Origin: an uncultured Thermomicrobiales bacterium
GTDB taxonomy: Bacteria > Chloroflexota > Chloroflexia > Thermomicrobiales > UBA6265
Length of the DNA stretch: 5,247 nucleotides
Direction of reading: 5' to 3'
Assembly (NCBI GenBank): GCA_902806395.1
Contig: CADCWH010000197.1
Location: 1-5,247, forward strand
The notes below the pieces were generated by a model that made no database searches, was not told the origin of the DNA, and was given only the letters and a program-made list of their open reading frames with translations. The translations under genes and the position numbers were made by a program. Of the stretch, positions 1 to 5,247 are shown one piece after another. Within the stretch, counting starts at the first letter, position 1. The number at the start of each line of letters is the position of its first letter.

Positions 1-102
1 GACGCCGAATCGCCGAGATGGCGGCCCGGCGTCCCCGCTGCCACCGTTCGGGCGAGCACGTCGGTGCTCGCCCGGCCTCACGGGAAGGACCGCTGGTCGT
101 GA
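1..102 (+). CDS. possible C-terminal end of an upstream gene (partial)
   Basis: Frame 1 is open from the first base of the window to a TGA at 100-102. It encodes a 33-residue polar, Arg/Pro/Ser-rich stretch that I do not recognise. By hand count, about 85% of its codons end in G or C, as expected for this genome, but 33 codons are few. The stop overlaps the ATG of the following oxidoreductase in a TGATG, and the next junction also overlaps. That fits an operon member running in from the left. Against it, a perfect 11-bp stem-loop lies inside the stretch at 49-74, and the other two forward frames are also open here. It could simply be intergenic DNA. Confidence 0.3.
   Translation, partial: DAESPRWRPGVPAATVRASTSVLARPHGKDRWS
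49..74. repeat. perfect inverted repeat, 11-bp stem with GTCG loop
   Basis: CGGGCGAGCAC (49-59) is exactly complementary to GTGCTCGCCCG (64-74), with a 4-base GTCG loop. It ends 7 bases before the ribosome-binding site of the first oxidoreductase. No T-run follows. It could be an attenuating or transcript-stabilising hairpin between operon genes, or a weak terminator of an upstream gene. In GC-rich DNA an 11-bp perfect arm with a tetraloop is uncommon but not decisive. Confidence 0.55.
82..89 (+). promoter_or_regulatory. ribosome-binding site of first oxidoreductase
   Basis: GGGAAGGA lies 12 bases before ATG 102 and 9 bases before an in-frame GTG at 99. Its spacing favours GTG 99 slightly. 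The family's usual N-terminus (Met, basic residue, then the first beta strand) fits ATG 102. The difference is one residue. Confidence 0.6.
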
Positions 103-1154
103 TGCGCGTCGCCATCGTCGGGGCGGGCTCGCTGGGAACAGTGCACGCCCGCGCCGCCGCATCCCTGCCAGGGGTCCGGGTCACCCACGTCGCCGAACTG
201 GACCGGGACCGCGCGGTCGCCCTGGCCGAGTCGGTCGGGGCACACGCCGCCGGAGACCCCTCAGACGTCGTCGGCCGGGACGATGTCGACGCCGAGGTCG
301 TCGCGGTGCCGACCGATCGTCATCGCGAGGTCGTCGAGATCGCCGCCGCCTCAGGTAAGCACGTCTTCTGTGAGAAGCCCCTCGCCCTCACCATGACGGA
401 CGCCCGGGCTATGATCGACGCCTGCGCGCGCTCCGGCGTCCGCCTGATGGTTGGTCAGGTGGTCCGGTTCTTCCCAGAATACGCCCGCATCGGTGCCCTA
501 CTCCGGGAGGGGGCCGTCGGCACCGTCGCAACGGTCCGGGCCCGCCGCCTCAACGTCCACCCGGGGGCGCACCGCTCCTGGTACGCCGACCCTGCCCGCA
601 GCGGTGGCCTCATCGTCGACCTGATGATCCACGACCTCGACACCATGCGGTGGTACTTCGGCGAGGCCGAGCGCGTGATGGCCCACGACCTGTCCGACCG
701 GCCGACCCGGGACACAGTCGACTATGCCGTCGCCACCGTCCGCTTCCGTGGCGGCGAGATCGGACACGTCGAGGCGAGTTGGTCCCACCAGCGGTTCCGG
801 ACCGCGATCGAGGTCGCGGGCGAAGCGGGTCTCCTCCGACACGACAGCCAAGAGGCGAAGACGCTGCGGATCGAGCGTCCGGAGAGCACGGGCGCCGACT
901 ACGTCCCCACCAACCCGTCAGGCGAAAGCCCCTACCGGGCCGAATTGCGCCACTTCTTCGACCGTTTAGCGGACGGGGAGCCGTTCCTCACACCCGGCGA
1001 GGAGGCCGCGGCGAGCCTAGCCCTCGCCCTAGCCGTGCGCGACTCCGCTCACACCGGCCGACCGGCGGTGCCGGAACCCGTCTCCCTCCCCTCCCCGCCG
1101 CCAGACCCGGGACCGCAGCCCGGCGATAGTCCCTTGCCCGGAGCGGGCCGATGA
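102..1154 (+). CDS. Gfo/Idh/MocA-family NAD(P)-dependent oxidoreductase
   Basis: The protein has 350 residues, normal for the family, and is probably cytoplasmic. Residues 1-120 form a Rossmann fold: the first strand carries G7-A-G9-S-L-G12 in the form GxGxxG. An acidic residue ends the second strand (E32), which usually goes with NAD rather than NADP. The family Glu-Lys-Pro motif is E91-K92-P93. The C-terminal alpha/beta domain contains W-Y-A-D-P, then Gly-Gly, then D173-L-M-I-H177. K92, D173 and H177 match the catalytic Lys, Asp and His of inositol and glucose dehydrogenases of this family. Family members oxidise a sugar or cyclitol hydroxyl, or catalyse redox-neutral epimerisation or elimination; the substrate here is not readable. 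Residues from about 324 to the end are a Pro-rich, probably disordered tail. The longer in-frame extension upstream to base 18 is unlikely: it would place Arg-rich sequence and the 49-74 hairpin before the Rossmann strand. The stop overlaps the next start in ATGA. Confidence 0.93.
   Translation: MRVAIVGAGSLGTVHARAAASLPGVRVTHVAELDRDRAVALAESVGAHAAGDPSDVVGRDDVDAEVVAVPTDRHREVVEIAAASGKHVFCEKPLALTMTDARAMIDACARSGVRLMVGQVVRFFPEYARIGALLREGAVGTVATVRARRLNVHPGAHRSWYADPARSGGLIVDLMIHDLDTMRWYFGEAERVMAHDLSDRPTRDTVDYAVATVRFRGGEIGHVEASWSHQRFRTAIEVAGEAGLLRHDSQEAKTLRIERPESTGADYVPTNPSGESPYRAELRHFFDRLADGEPFLTPGEEAAASLALALAVRDSAHTGRPAVPEPVSLPSPPPDPGPQPGDSPLPGAGR
1140..1143 (+). promoter_or_regulatory. ribosome-binding site of second oxidoreductase
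   Basis: GGAG sits 7 bases before ATG 1151, inside the end of the preceding gene. This good spacing and the 4-base ATGA overlap fix the start of the second oxidoreductase and suggest translational coupling. Confidence 0.65.
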
Positions 1155-2227
1155 GCGAGGCCGTCCTCGGGGTAGGCATCATCAGCTTCGCCCATGTCCA
1201 TGCCCCGGCGTATGCCGAGGCCCTGGCCGCCCAGCCAGGCGCGAACCTCGTCGCCATCGCTGATGACGACCCCCGCCGTGGCACGACCATGGCCGCCCGC
1301 TTCGGGGTCGACTATGCCAGCGACACTGCCGAACTCCTGGCCCGGCCCGACATCGACGCGGTGATCGTGACGTCCGAGAACGCCCGCCACGCCGGCCACG
1401 TCGTCGCGGCCGCCCGCGCCGGCAAGCACATCCTCTGCGAGAAGCCGCTCGCCACCACCCGGGCCGATGCCGTGGAGATGATCGAGGCCTGCCGAGAGGC
1501 CGGCGTCGTCCTCCAAACGGCCTTCCCGATGCGCTTTAGCCCACCGGTGTTGGCCCTGCGCGACGCCCTCGCGGACGGTGCAGTCGGGACGCCGCTCGCC
1601 GTCATGGCCACCAACCACGGCCGGATGCCCGCGGGCTGGTTCTCCGACCCCATCCTGGCCGGTGGCGGCGCCGTCATGGACCACACCGTCCACGTCGCGG
1701 ACCTGCTGCGCTGGATCCTCGGTCGCGAGGTCGTCTCGGTCTATGCCGAGGCCGATACCCGGATGCATCCCGGCATCGCGGTCGATGACGTCGGCATGCT
1801 CCTCCTCACCTTCGAAGGCGGTCTCTTCGCCAGCCTCGACGCGAGTTGGTCGCGGCCGAAGTCCTGGCCCACTTGGGGCGGCCTGACGATCGAGGTGATC
1901 GGCGACGCCGGAGTGATCGCCATGGACGCCTTTGACCAGAACGTCCAGCACTACGACGATCGGGAGGGCGCATTCCGCCTCGTGCCTCACGGTGAGGGCG
2001 GTGACCCAGAGATGGTCGCCGCCTTCATCGCGGCCGCCCGCGACGGTTCGCCACCGCCCGTCACGGGTGAGGACGGCCTCCGGGCTCTGGAGGTCGTCCT
2101 GGCCGCCTATGCCTCCGCCGCGAGCCATCGGCCCGAACCGTGCGGTGAGACAGTGTCCTCCCACCGCGAGACCCCCACTGGTGATGGGCGGACGGACACC
2201 GGACGTGACGACCAGAAAGGACCGTGA
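1151..2227 (+). CDS. Gfo/Idh/MocA-family oxidoreductase with an atypical nucleotide-binding loop
   Basis: The protein has 358 residues. The overall family layout is clear: a Rossmann domain to about residue 125, Cys-Glu-Lys-Pro with E97-K98-P99, and a C-terminal domain with G-W-F-S-D-P, then Gly-Gly-Gly, then D177-H-T-V-H181. K98, D177 and H181 are the expected catalytic set. D38 at the end of the second strand is placed to bind the adenosine ribose, favouring NAD. The odd part is the first loop. Where the family has GxGxxG after the first strand, this protein reads V-G-I-I-S-F-A-H-V-H (8-17), so the glycines are replaced. I recall similar FAHxHA N-termini in other bacterial members, so this is probably a subfamily trait, not damage. 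It is only distantly similar to its neighbour and is not a recent duplicate. The fold ends near residue 325; the last 34 residues are a polar Thr/Asp/Arg-rich tail whose codons also contain the ribosome-binding site of the GH20 gene. Substrate unknown. Confidence 0.92.
   Translation: MSEAVLGVGIISFAHVHAPAYAEALAAQPGANLVAIADDDPRRGTTMAARFGVDYASDTAELLARPDIDAVIVTSENARHAGHVVAAARAGKHILCEKPLATTRADAVEMIEACREAGVVLQTAFPMRFSPPVLALRDALADGAVGTPLAVMATNHGRMPAGWFSDPILAGGGAVMDHTVHVADLLRWILGREVVSVYAEADTRMHPGIAVDDVGMLLLTFEGGLFASLDASWSRPKSWPTWGGLTIEVIGDAGVIAMDAFDQNVQHYDDREGAFRLVPHGEGGDPEMVAAFIAAARDGSPPPVTGEDGLRALEVVLAAYASAASHRPEPCGETVSSHRETPTGDGRTDTGRDDQKGP
2214..2221 (+). promoter_or_regulatory. ribosome-binding site of the GH20 gene
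   Basis: AGAAAGGA lies 11 bases before ATG 2233 but only 2 bases before the in-frame GTG at 2224. This argues for ATG 2233, although GTG 2224 would make a 4-base GTGA overlap with the preceding stop. The core AAGGACCG (2217-2224) also occurs ahead of the first oxidoreductase (85-92). Confidence 0.6.
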
Positions 2228-2232
2228 CCGCG

Positions 2233-4377
2233 ATGCCTGTCCCGACCGATCTCCAGGCCCTGCTCCTCCCTCGCCCCCGTGATGTCGAGCGCGGCACCGG
2301 CTCGTTCACCCTCTCCAGCGGCGCCCCGGTGCAGTTCCGGGCCGCCGCCGACGGGGAGACCGCCTTCGCCGCGACCACCCTGGTAGAGGCCCTGCGGGAC
2401 CACTTCGGCGTCGAACTGCCCCTCCGCCCGACGGAAACCCCCGTCAGTGCGGGCGGCATCTCCCTCGTCCTCGCCGGCCGCGACGACGCGGCGTACCCGG
2501 CCGACCGCTTCGGCTGGGCAGCCGACGCGGCCCGCGGAGACCAAGGCTACCAACTCCGGATCTCCCCGAGTGGCGTGACTGTGGCCGCCACCGGCGAACC
2601 CGGTCTGTTCTACGGCGTGCAGACCCTGATCCAGATCGCCAGGGCGTGCGGTCGATCCTGGCCGGTCGTGACGATCACCGACTGGCCGGTGCTCCCAGTC
2701 CGGGGCCTGATGCTCGACATCTCCCGGATGAAGGTGCCGCGACTCGATACTCTGGAACGGATGGTCGAGACGCTGGCGCACTTCAAGTACAACCAGTTCC
2801 AGCTCTACATTGAACACACCTTCGACTTCGCCCGCCATCCCGAGATCGGGGCTGGGGCCAGCCCGGTCACCCCCGCGGACATCGTCGCCCTCGACCACGT
2901 CTGCCGCGCGAACCACATCGACCTGGTCCCCAACCTCCAGTCGATGGGTCACCACCGAACCATGCTCGCCCATCCGAAGTACGCCCACCTGGCAGAGACC
3001 GACTGGCTCTGGTCGGTGGCGACCGGCAATGAGGAGACGTTCACCCTCTTCGACGAGCTCTACGGCGACATGATTCCTGCCTTCACCTCCGGCTGGTTCA
3101 ACATCGATGCCGACGAGCCCTGGGACCACGGGCGCGGCCAGTCCGCCGCCCTCACTGAACAGGAAGGCGATGTCGGCCGGGTCTATCTCCGGCACATTCA
3201 GCGCCTGAACGAACTGGTCAAGAAGCACGGTCGCCAGACGATGATGTGGGCCGACGTGATCAAGTACCACCCGGAGTTGGCCGACGAGTTGCCGGATGAC
3301 ATCCTGCTCCTCGACTGGTGGTACGAGCCGAAGGACCGGTACGACTCGGTCGATCGCCTCAAGGAGACCGGTCGCCGCTTCTATGTCTGCCCCGGCACCT
3401 CGAGTTGGATCGCCCTCTACCCCCGGCTCGACAACGCGGTGAAGAACATCGAAGTCTTCGTCCGGGACGGTGTCGAGGCCGGGGCCGAGGGCATGCTGAT
3501 GACGGACTGGGGGGACGGCGGGCACTACCAGCAGCTCTCCCACTCCTGGTACCCATACCTGTGGGCAGCGGAGTGCTCCTGGGGTGGGAGCGAGACGTCC
3601 CACGAGGCGTTCCAGCCCGCCCTCGGCCTACAGTTCTATGGTGACGCCTCGGGCGAACTGGTCCCCGCTCTCTTCCGCCTCGGCACGGCGATGAGCAACG
3701 ACCTCTCGTGGAACGCCACCTGGAACACCGCGATGGCCCTGTGGGAGGAACCGCTCAACGGCCCGGTACGGGAATCGACCGGGATCGAGGTCACCGCGTC
3801 TGCCCTGTCGGCCGTGGTCGCCCTTGCTCCCTACCTGGGCCAGATCGCCGACGAGGGGATCCGTCACGACCTCGCCTTCACCCTCTATCAGATCACCTTC
3901 GCCGTCGAGAAGGTCGAGACCACCCGCTCCCTCCGCGACCTCCTCCCCCGCCTCGTCGCCGGGGGCCCCGACCAGGCGAACCTGGCGGAGATGGACCGCC
4001 TCATCGGCGTCTTGGCCGCCCAACGGGACGCCCTGGCGGCAATGGTCCGCGAGTTCACCGAGCGCTGGATGGCACAGGCCCGCCGCTCGGAGATCCGCGT
4101 CAACCTGGACCGCTTCCGTGGCCTCCAAGACCGCTACGACGCCGCGATCGCGTGGCTCGAAACCCAGCGTGCGGCGTATGTCGGCGGCGAAGCCGTCGAC
4201 GGCTCCCTATCCACCTATGATGACGGCGGCTACGCTGTCCTCTGGCAAGAGAGCCGCCAGAACATCCAGCGCCTAATCGACGTCATCGGCTTCGACAACC
4301 TCCCCGAGGACATCAAGGGTTGGGTCGGCCGCATCCACCTCGACACCGCCGATGACGAGAGCGGAGCGGCCGCCTAA
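2233..4377 (+). CDS. glycoside hydrolase family 20 (beta-N-acetylhexosaminidase-type)
   Basis: The protein has 714 residues from ATG 2233 (717 if GTG 2224 is used). It would hydrolyse terminal beta-linked GlcNAc or GalNAc, by substrate-assisted catalysis as known for GH20. Residues 1 to about 145 look like the N-terminal zincin-like GH20 domain: it opens L-L-P-R-P-R, with G-Y-Q-L-R-I and G-L-F-Y-G-V-Q-T-L later. The catalytic TIM barrel begins at R157-G-L-M-L-D-I-S-R165; R165 matches the substrate-binding Arg. The catalytic Asp-Glu pair is D294-E295. Aromatic candidates for the sugar pocket are W362-W363-Y364 and W426-G-D-G-G-H431. The P-N-L-Q-S-M-G-H motif and the Asp-Glu context resemble hexosaminidase D/GcnA-like members more than the chitobiase type. 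From about residue 500 the chain is mostly helical with many Leu, Arg and Glu residues, probably a C-terminal helical domain. There is no signal peptide or membrane segment, so it probably acts on imported substrates. One oddity is D292, where a Gly is usual before the catalytic pair. It is probably translated with the upstream oxidoreductase; a strong hairpin follows its stop. Confidence 0.92.
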   Translation: MPVPTDLQALLLPRPRDVERGTGSFTLSSGAPVQFRAAADGETAFAATTLVEALRDHFGVELPLRPTETPVSAGGISLVLAGRDDAAYPADRFGWAADAARGDQGYQLRISPSGVTVAATGEPGLFYGVQTLIQIARACGRSWPVVTITDWPVLPVRGLMLDISRMKVPRLDTLERMVETLAHFKYNQFQLYIEHTFDFARHPEIGAGASPVTPADIVALDHVCRANHIDLVPNLQSMGHHRTMLAHPKYAHLAETDWLWSVATGNEETFTLFDELYGDMIPAFTSGWFNIDADEPWDHGRGQSAALTEQEGDVGRVYLRHIQRLNELVKKHGRQTMMWADVIKYHPELADELPDDILLLDWWYEPKDRYDSVDRLKETGRRFYVCPGTSSWIALYPRLDNAVKNIEVFVRDGVEAGAEGMLMTDWGDGGHYQQLSHSWYPYLWAAECSWGGSETSHEAFQPALGLQFYGDASGELVPALFRLGTAMSNDLSWNATWNTAMALWEEPLNGPVRESTGIEVTASALSAVVALAPYLGQIADEGIRHDLAFTLYQITFAVEKVETTRSLRDLLPRLVAGGPDQANLAEMDRLIGVLAAQRDALAAMVREFTERWMAQARRSEIRVNLDRFRGLQDRYDAAIAWLETQRAAYVGGEAVDGSLSTYDDGGYAVLWQESRQNIQRLIDVIGFDNLPEDIKGWVGRIHLDTADDESGAAA

Positions 4378-4385
4378 CGACCGAC

Positions 4386-4428
4386 CGCCGATGGTGCCCG
4401 CCCTGATCCACTGCGGGCACCATCGGCG
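4386..4428 (+). terminator. strong stem-loop downstream of GH20, probable operon terminator
   Basis: A 16-bp perfect stem (4386-4401 paired with 4413-4428, core GATGGTGCCCGC) encloses an 11-base loop and begins 8 bases after the GH20 stop. Position and stability suggest a transcription terminator or 3'-end stabiliser. No T-run follows, so it does not match the textbook intrinsic type. It may need Rho or may mainly protect the 3' end. Because it is symmetrical, it could also serve a reverse-strand transcript. Confidence 0.6.
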
Positions 4429-4435
4429 AGACATG

Positions 4436-4451
4436 GGTTCTCAAGAGAACC
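4436..4451. repeat. 16-bp dyad, possible operator or small hairpin
   Basis: GGTTCTC (4436-4442) and GAGAACC (4445-4451) are perfect inverted 7-base arms around AA. As RNA it would form a 6-bp stem with a CAAG loop. As DNA it has the size and symmetry of a dimeric regulator site. It lies just past the terminator-like hairpin and could be part of the same 3' structure. No gene with a convincing start follows closely, so an operator role is unproven. Confidence 0.35.
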
Positions 4452-4706
4452 GTCGCCCGCCGGTGCTCGGGTCGAGCGCCCATCGTGCGACACCTCGCCT
4501 TCAGAACCCCACCTAGCTCGGCACGACACCGCAAACGACCCGGGCGCAACCCAGTCTTACGACTCGGAGTCTGTGCCCGGACATGAATCGTTGTGGCCGT
4601 CGTGGACGCTTGACCACCGTTGCCGTGTCCTCCGGCCCGTTGATAGCGAGCCGCTACGAACGACCGAGCACAAGCAGACGTCACGTGGTCCGCGGGGGGA
4701 TGCCAG

Positions 4707-5247
4707 ATGAGCGAACTGCTGACACGGCGTAGGTTCCCTGAGGAGATCACTAAGGCGACCCCTATCGGTGGATCGCACCTATGGCGTGCGCCGCGGCGAG
4801 ATGAGCCCCTAGCGGAGGTCCTGGCAAAGCCAGACACGTTCTCCGACTATCACCACGTCGATCTGGATGAGCGGGACATGACCCGGTCCAACATCGCGGT
4901 CGTCCGACTACCGGTCACGAGAACGGCCCGGTCCAGTCGCCACCGTGCTCGTCGGTGAGGTCGTCGGTCCGTCTATGCGGACCGACCGCACGACCGAACT
5001 CCGTCGGTATGACATCGCTGGCACCCCGTGGGTCGGCTCGTCGATCTAGCCTCCAAACTTGTCGAGCGCTTCACGGACCCGGACCTGACAGACTGCCCTG
5101 CTGATCACGGTAGCCGGACGTGGAGAAGCTCGATTTGGCCCCCGTGCCGCGAGTCGTGTAGGCCGTGAGGATGATCCCGGGTTGAACACGGACGTTCCAC
5201 CCGCGGAAGGAAGCGTGAATCGGCTCATTGAAGACTGCCCAGTACCC
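4707..5247 (+). pseudogene. possible frameshifted remnant of an unidentified gene
   Basis: An ATG at 4707, preceded by a G-run (4694-4699), opens an 83-codon frame ending at 4958. Its translation is protein-like up to about 4915 and then becomes Arg-rich. From about 4918 the next frame gives a plausible stretch (P-V-A-T-V-L-V-G-E-V-V-G, later R-R-Y-D-I-A-G-T-P-W) to about 5030. The original frame then gives D-L-A-S-K-L-V-E-R-F-T-D-P-D-L (5043-5087). The second frame resumes from 5089 with A-L-L-I-T-V-A-G-R-G and stays open to the window end. Such alternation could mean one gene broken by several indels. By hand count about 70% of codons end in G or C in the first segment and about half in the last, well below the operon genes, so chance open frames are a real alternative. 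I do not recognise the family. Confidence 0.25.
4963..4986. repeat. 9-bp hairpin with 6-base loop
   Basis: GTCGGTCCG (4963-4971) pairs perfectly with CGGACCGAC (4978-4986) around TCTATG. The flanks add GGTCG/CGACC (4959-4963 and 4991-4995) as an alternative outer pairing. No T-run follows. It lies inside the possible decayed reading frame and may be incidental. Confidence 0.4.

Larger units (their letters stand above)
4378..5247. other. 870-bp region without a recognisable gene
   Basis: After the GH20 stop I find a terminator-like hairpin (4386-4428), a short dyad (4436-4451), a second hairpin (4963-4986) and a possible decayed reading frame from 4707. Between 4452 and 4706 I see nothing: no recognisable protein, tRNA or convincing promoter. 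Reverse-strand open frames here (for example 4313-4837 and 5046-5228) have Arg/Ser/Gly-rich low-information translations, no clear ribosome-binding site and no recognised motif. The weaker third-position GC bias compared with the operon is consistent with noncoding or acquired DNA. Confidence 0.6.

Noticed and set aside
18..101. N-terminal extension of the first oxidoreductase to ATG 18
   Set aside because: The added residues are Arg-rich, precede a normal family N-terminus, include the hairpin, and ATG 18 lacks a ribosome-binding site.
2107..3603. 498-codon reverse-strand open frame, and the 371-codon one at 1049-2164
   Set aside because: They lie opposite well-supported genes with clear catalytic motifs. 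Their translations are rich in Gly, Val, Asp and Arg without a recognised domain, as expected for antisense frames in GC-rich coding DNA.
4610..4646. Promoter candidate TTGACC with TGATAG downstream
   Set aside because: The two elements are about 25 bases apart, far from the usual 16-18, and nothing at the proper distance resembles a -10 element.
4313..4837. 174-codon reverse-strand open frame after the operon
   Set aside because: It runs through the strong hairpin and into the end of the GH20 gene. It has an Arg/Ser/Gly-rich translation and no ribosome-binding site or recognisable motif.
4882..4935. Direct repeat CCCGGTCCA at 4882-4890 and 4927-4935
   Set aside because: Two 9-base copies in GC-rich DNA with no third copy or regular spacing; probably chance.
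5046..5228. 60-codon reverse-strand open frame
   Set aside because: No convincing ribosome-binding site before its ATG and no recognised motif; a chance frame of this length is common here.
5205..5247. GGAAGGA followed by GTG at 5215, open to the window end
   Set aside because: Only 11 codons are visible, the spacing is short (3-4 bases), and the same frame is open upstream to 5089. It cannot be separated from the possible decayed frame.

Overview
The window is GC-rich DNA with a strong preference for G or C at third codon positions in its first 4.4 kb. It carries a compact, same-strand catabolic operon followed by a gene-poor stretch. GC content, codon use and protein style would fit a high-GC bacterium such as a Thermomicrobia-type Chloroflexota or an actinobacterium. 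That is an inference from style only; no rRNA or marker gene is present.

Bases 1-4377 hold three confident genes with almost no space between them. Two are Gfo/Idh/MocA-family NAD(P)-dependent oxidoreductases (102-1154 and 1151-2227). The third is a glycoside hydrolase family 20 enzyme, a beta-N-acetylhexosaminidase-type protein (2233-4377). The first two genes overlap in an ATGA, and the third starts 5 bases after the second stops, so translation is probably coupled. The first gene may also overlap the end of an upstream reading frame in a TGATG, so the operon probably begins outside the window. None of the three proteins shows a signal peptide. The likely setting is cytoplasmic processing of imported N-acetylhexosamine-containing oligosaccharides or glycosides: GH20 removes the terminal amino sugar, and the two dehydrogenases oxidise or epimerise a sugar or sugar derivative. 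The substrates of the dehydrogenases cannot be read from the sequence.

A 16-bp perfect stem-loop (4386-4428) follows the GH20 stop codon and probably ends the transcript. It is followed by a short dyad (4436-4451).

Bases 4452-5247 contain no gene I can name. Third-position GC bias is weaker here, and protein-like stretches appear in alternating forward frames from 4707 to the window end. A decayed, frameshifted gene is possible but weakly supported. No tRNA, rRNA, CRISPR array, insertion-sequence ends or convincing promoter was seen.
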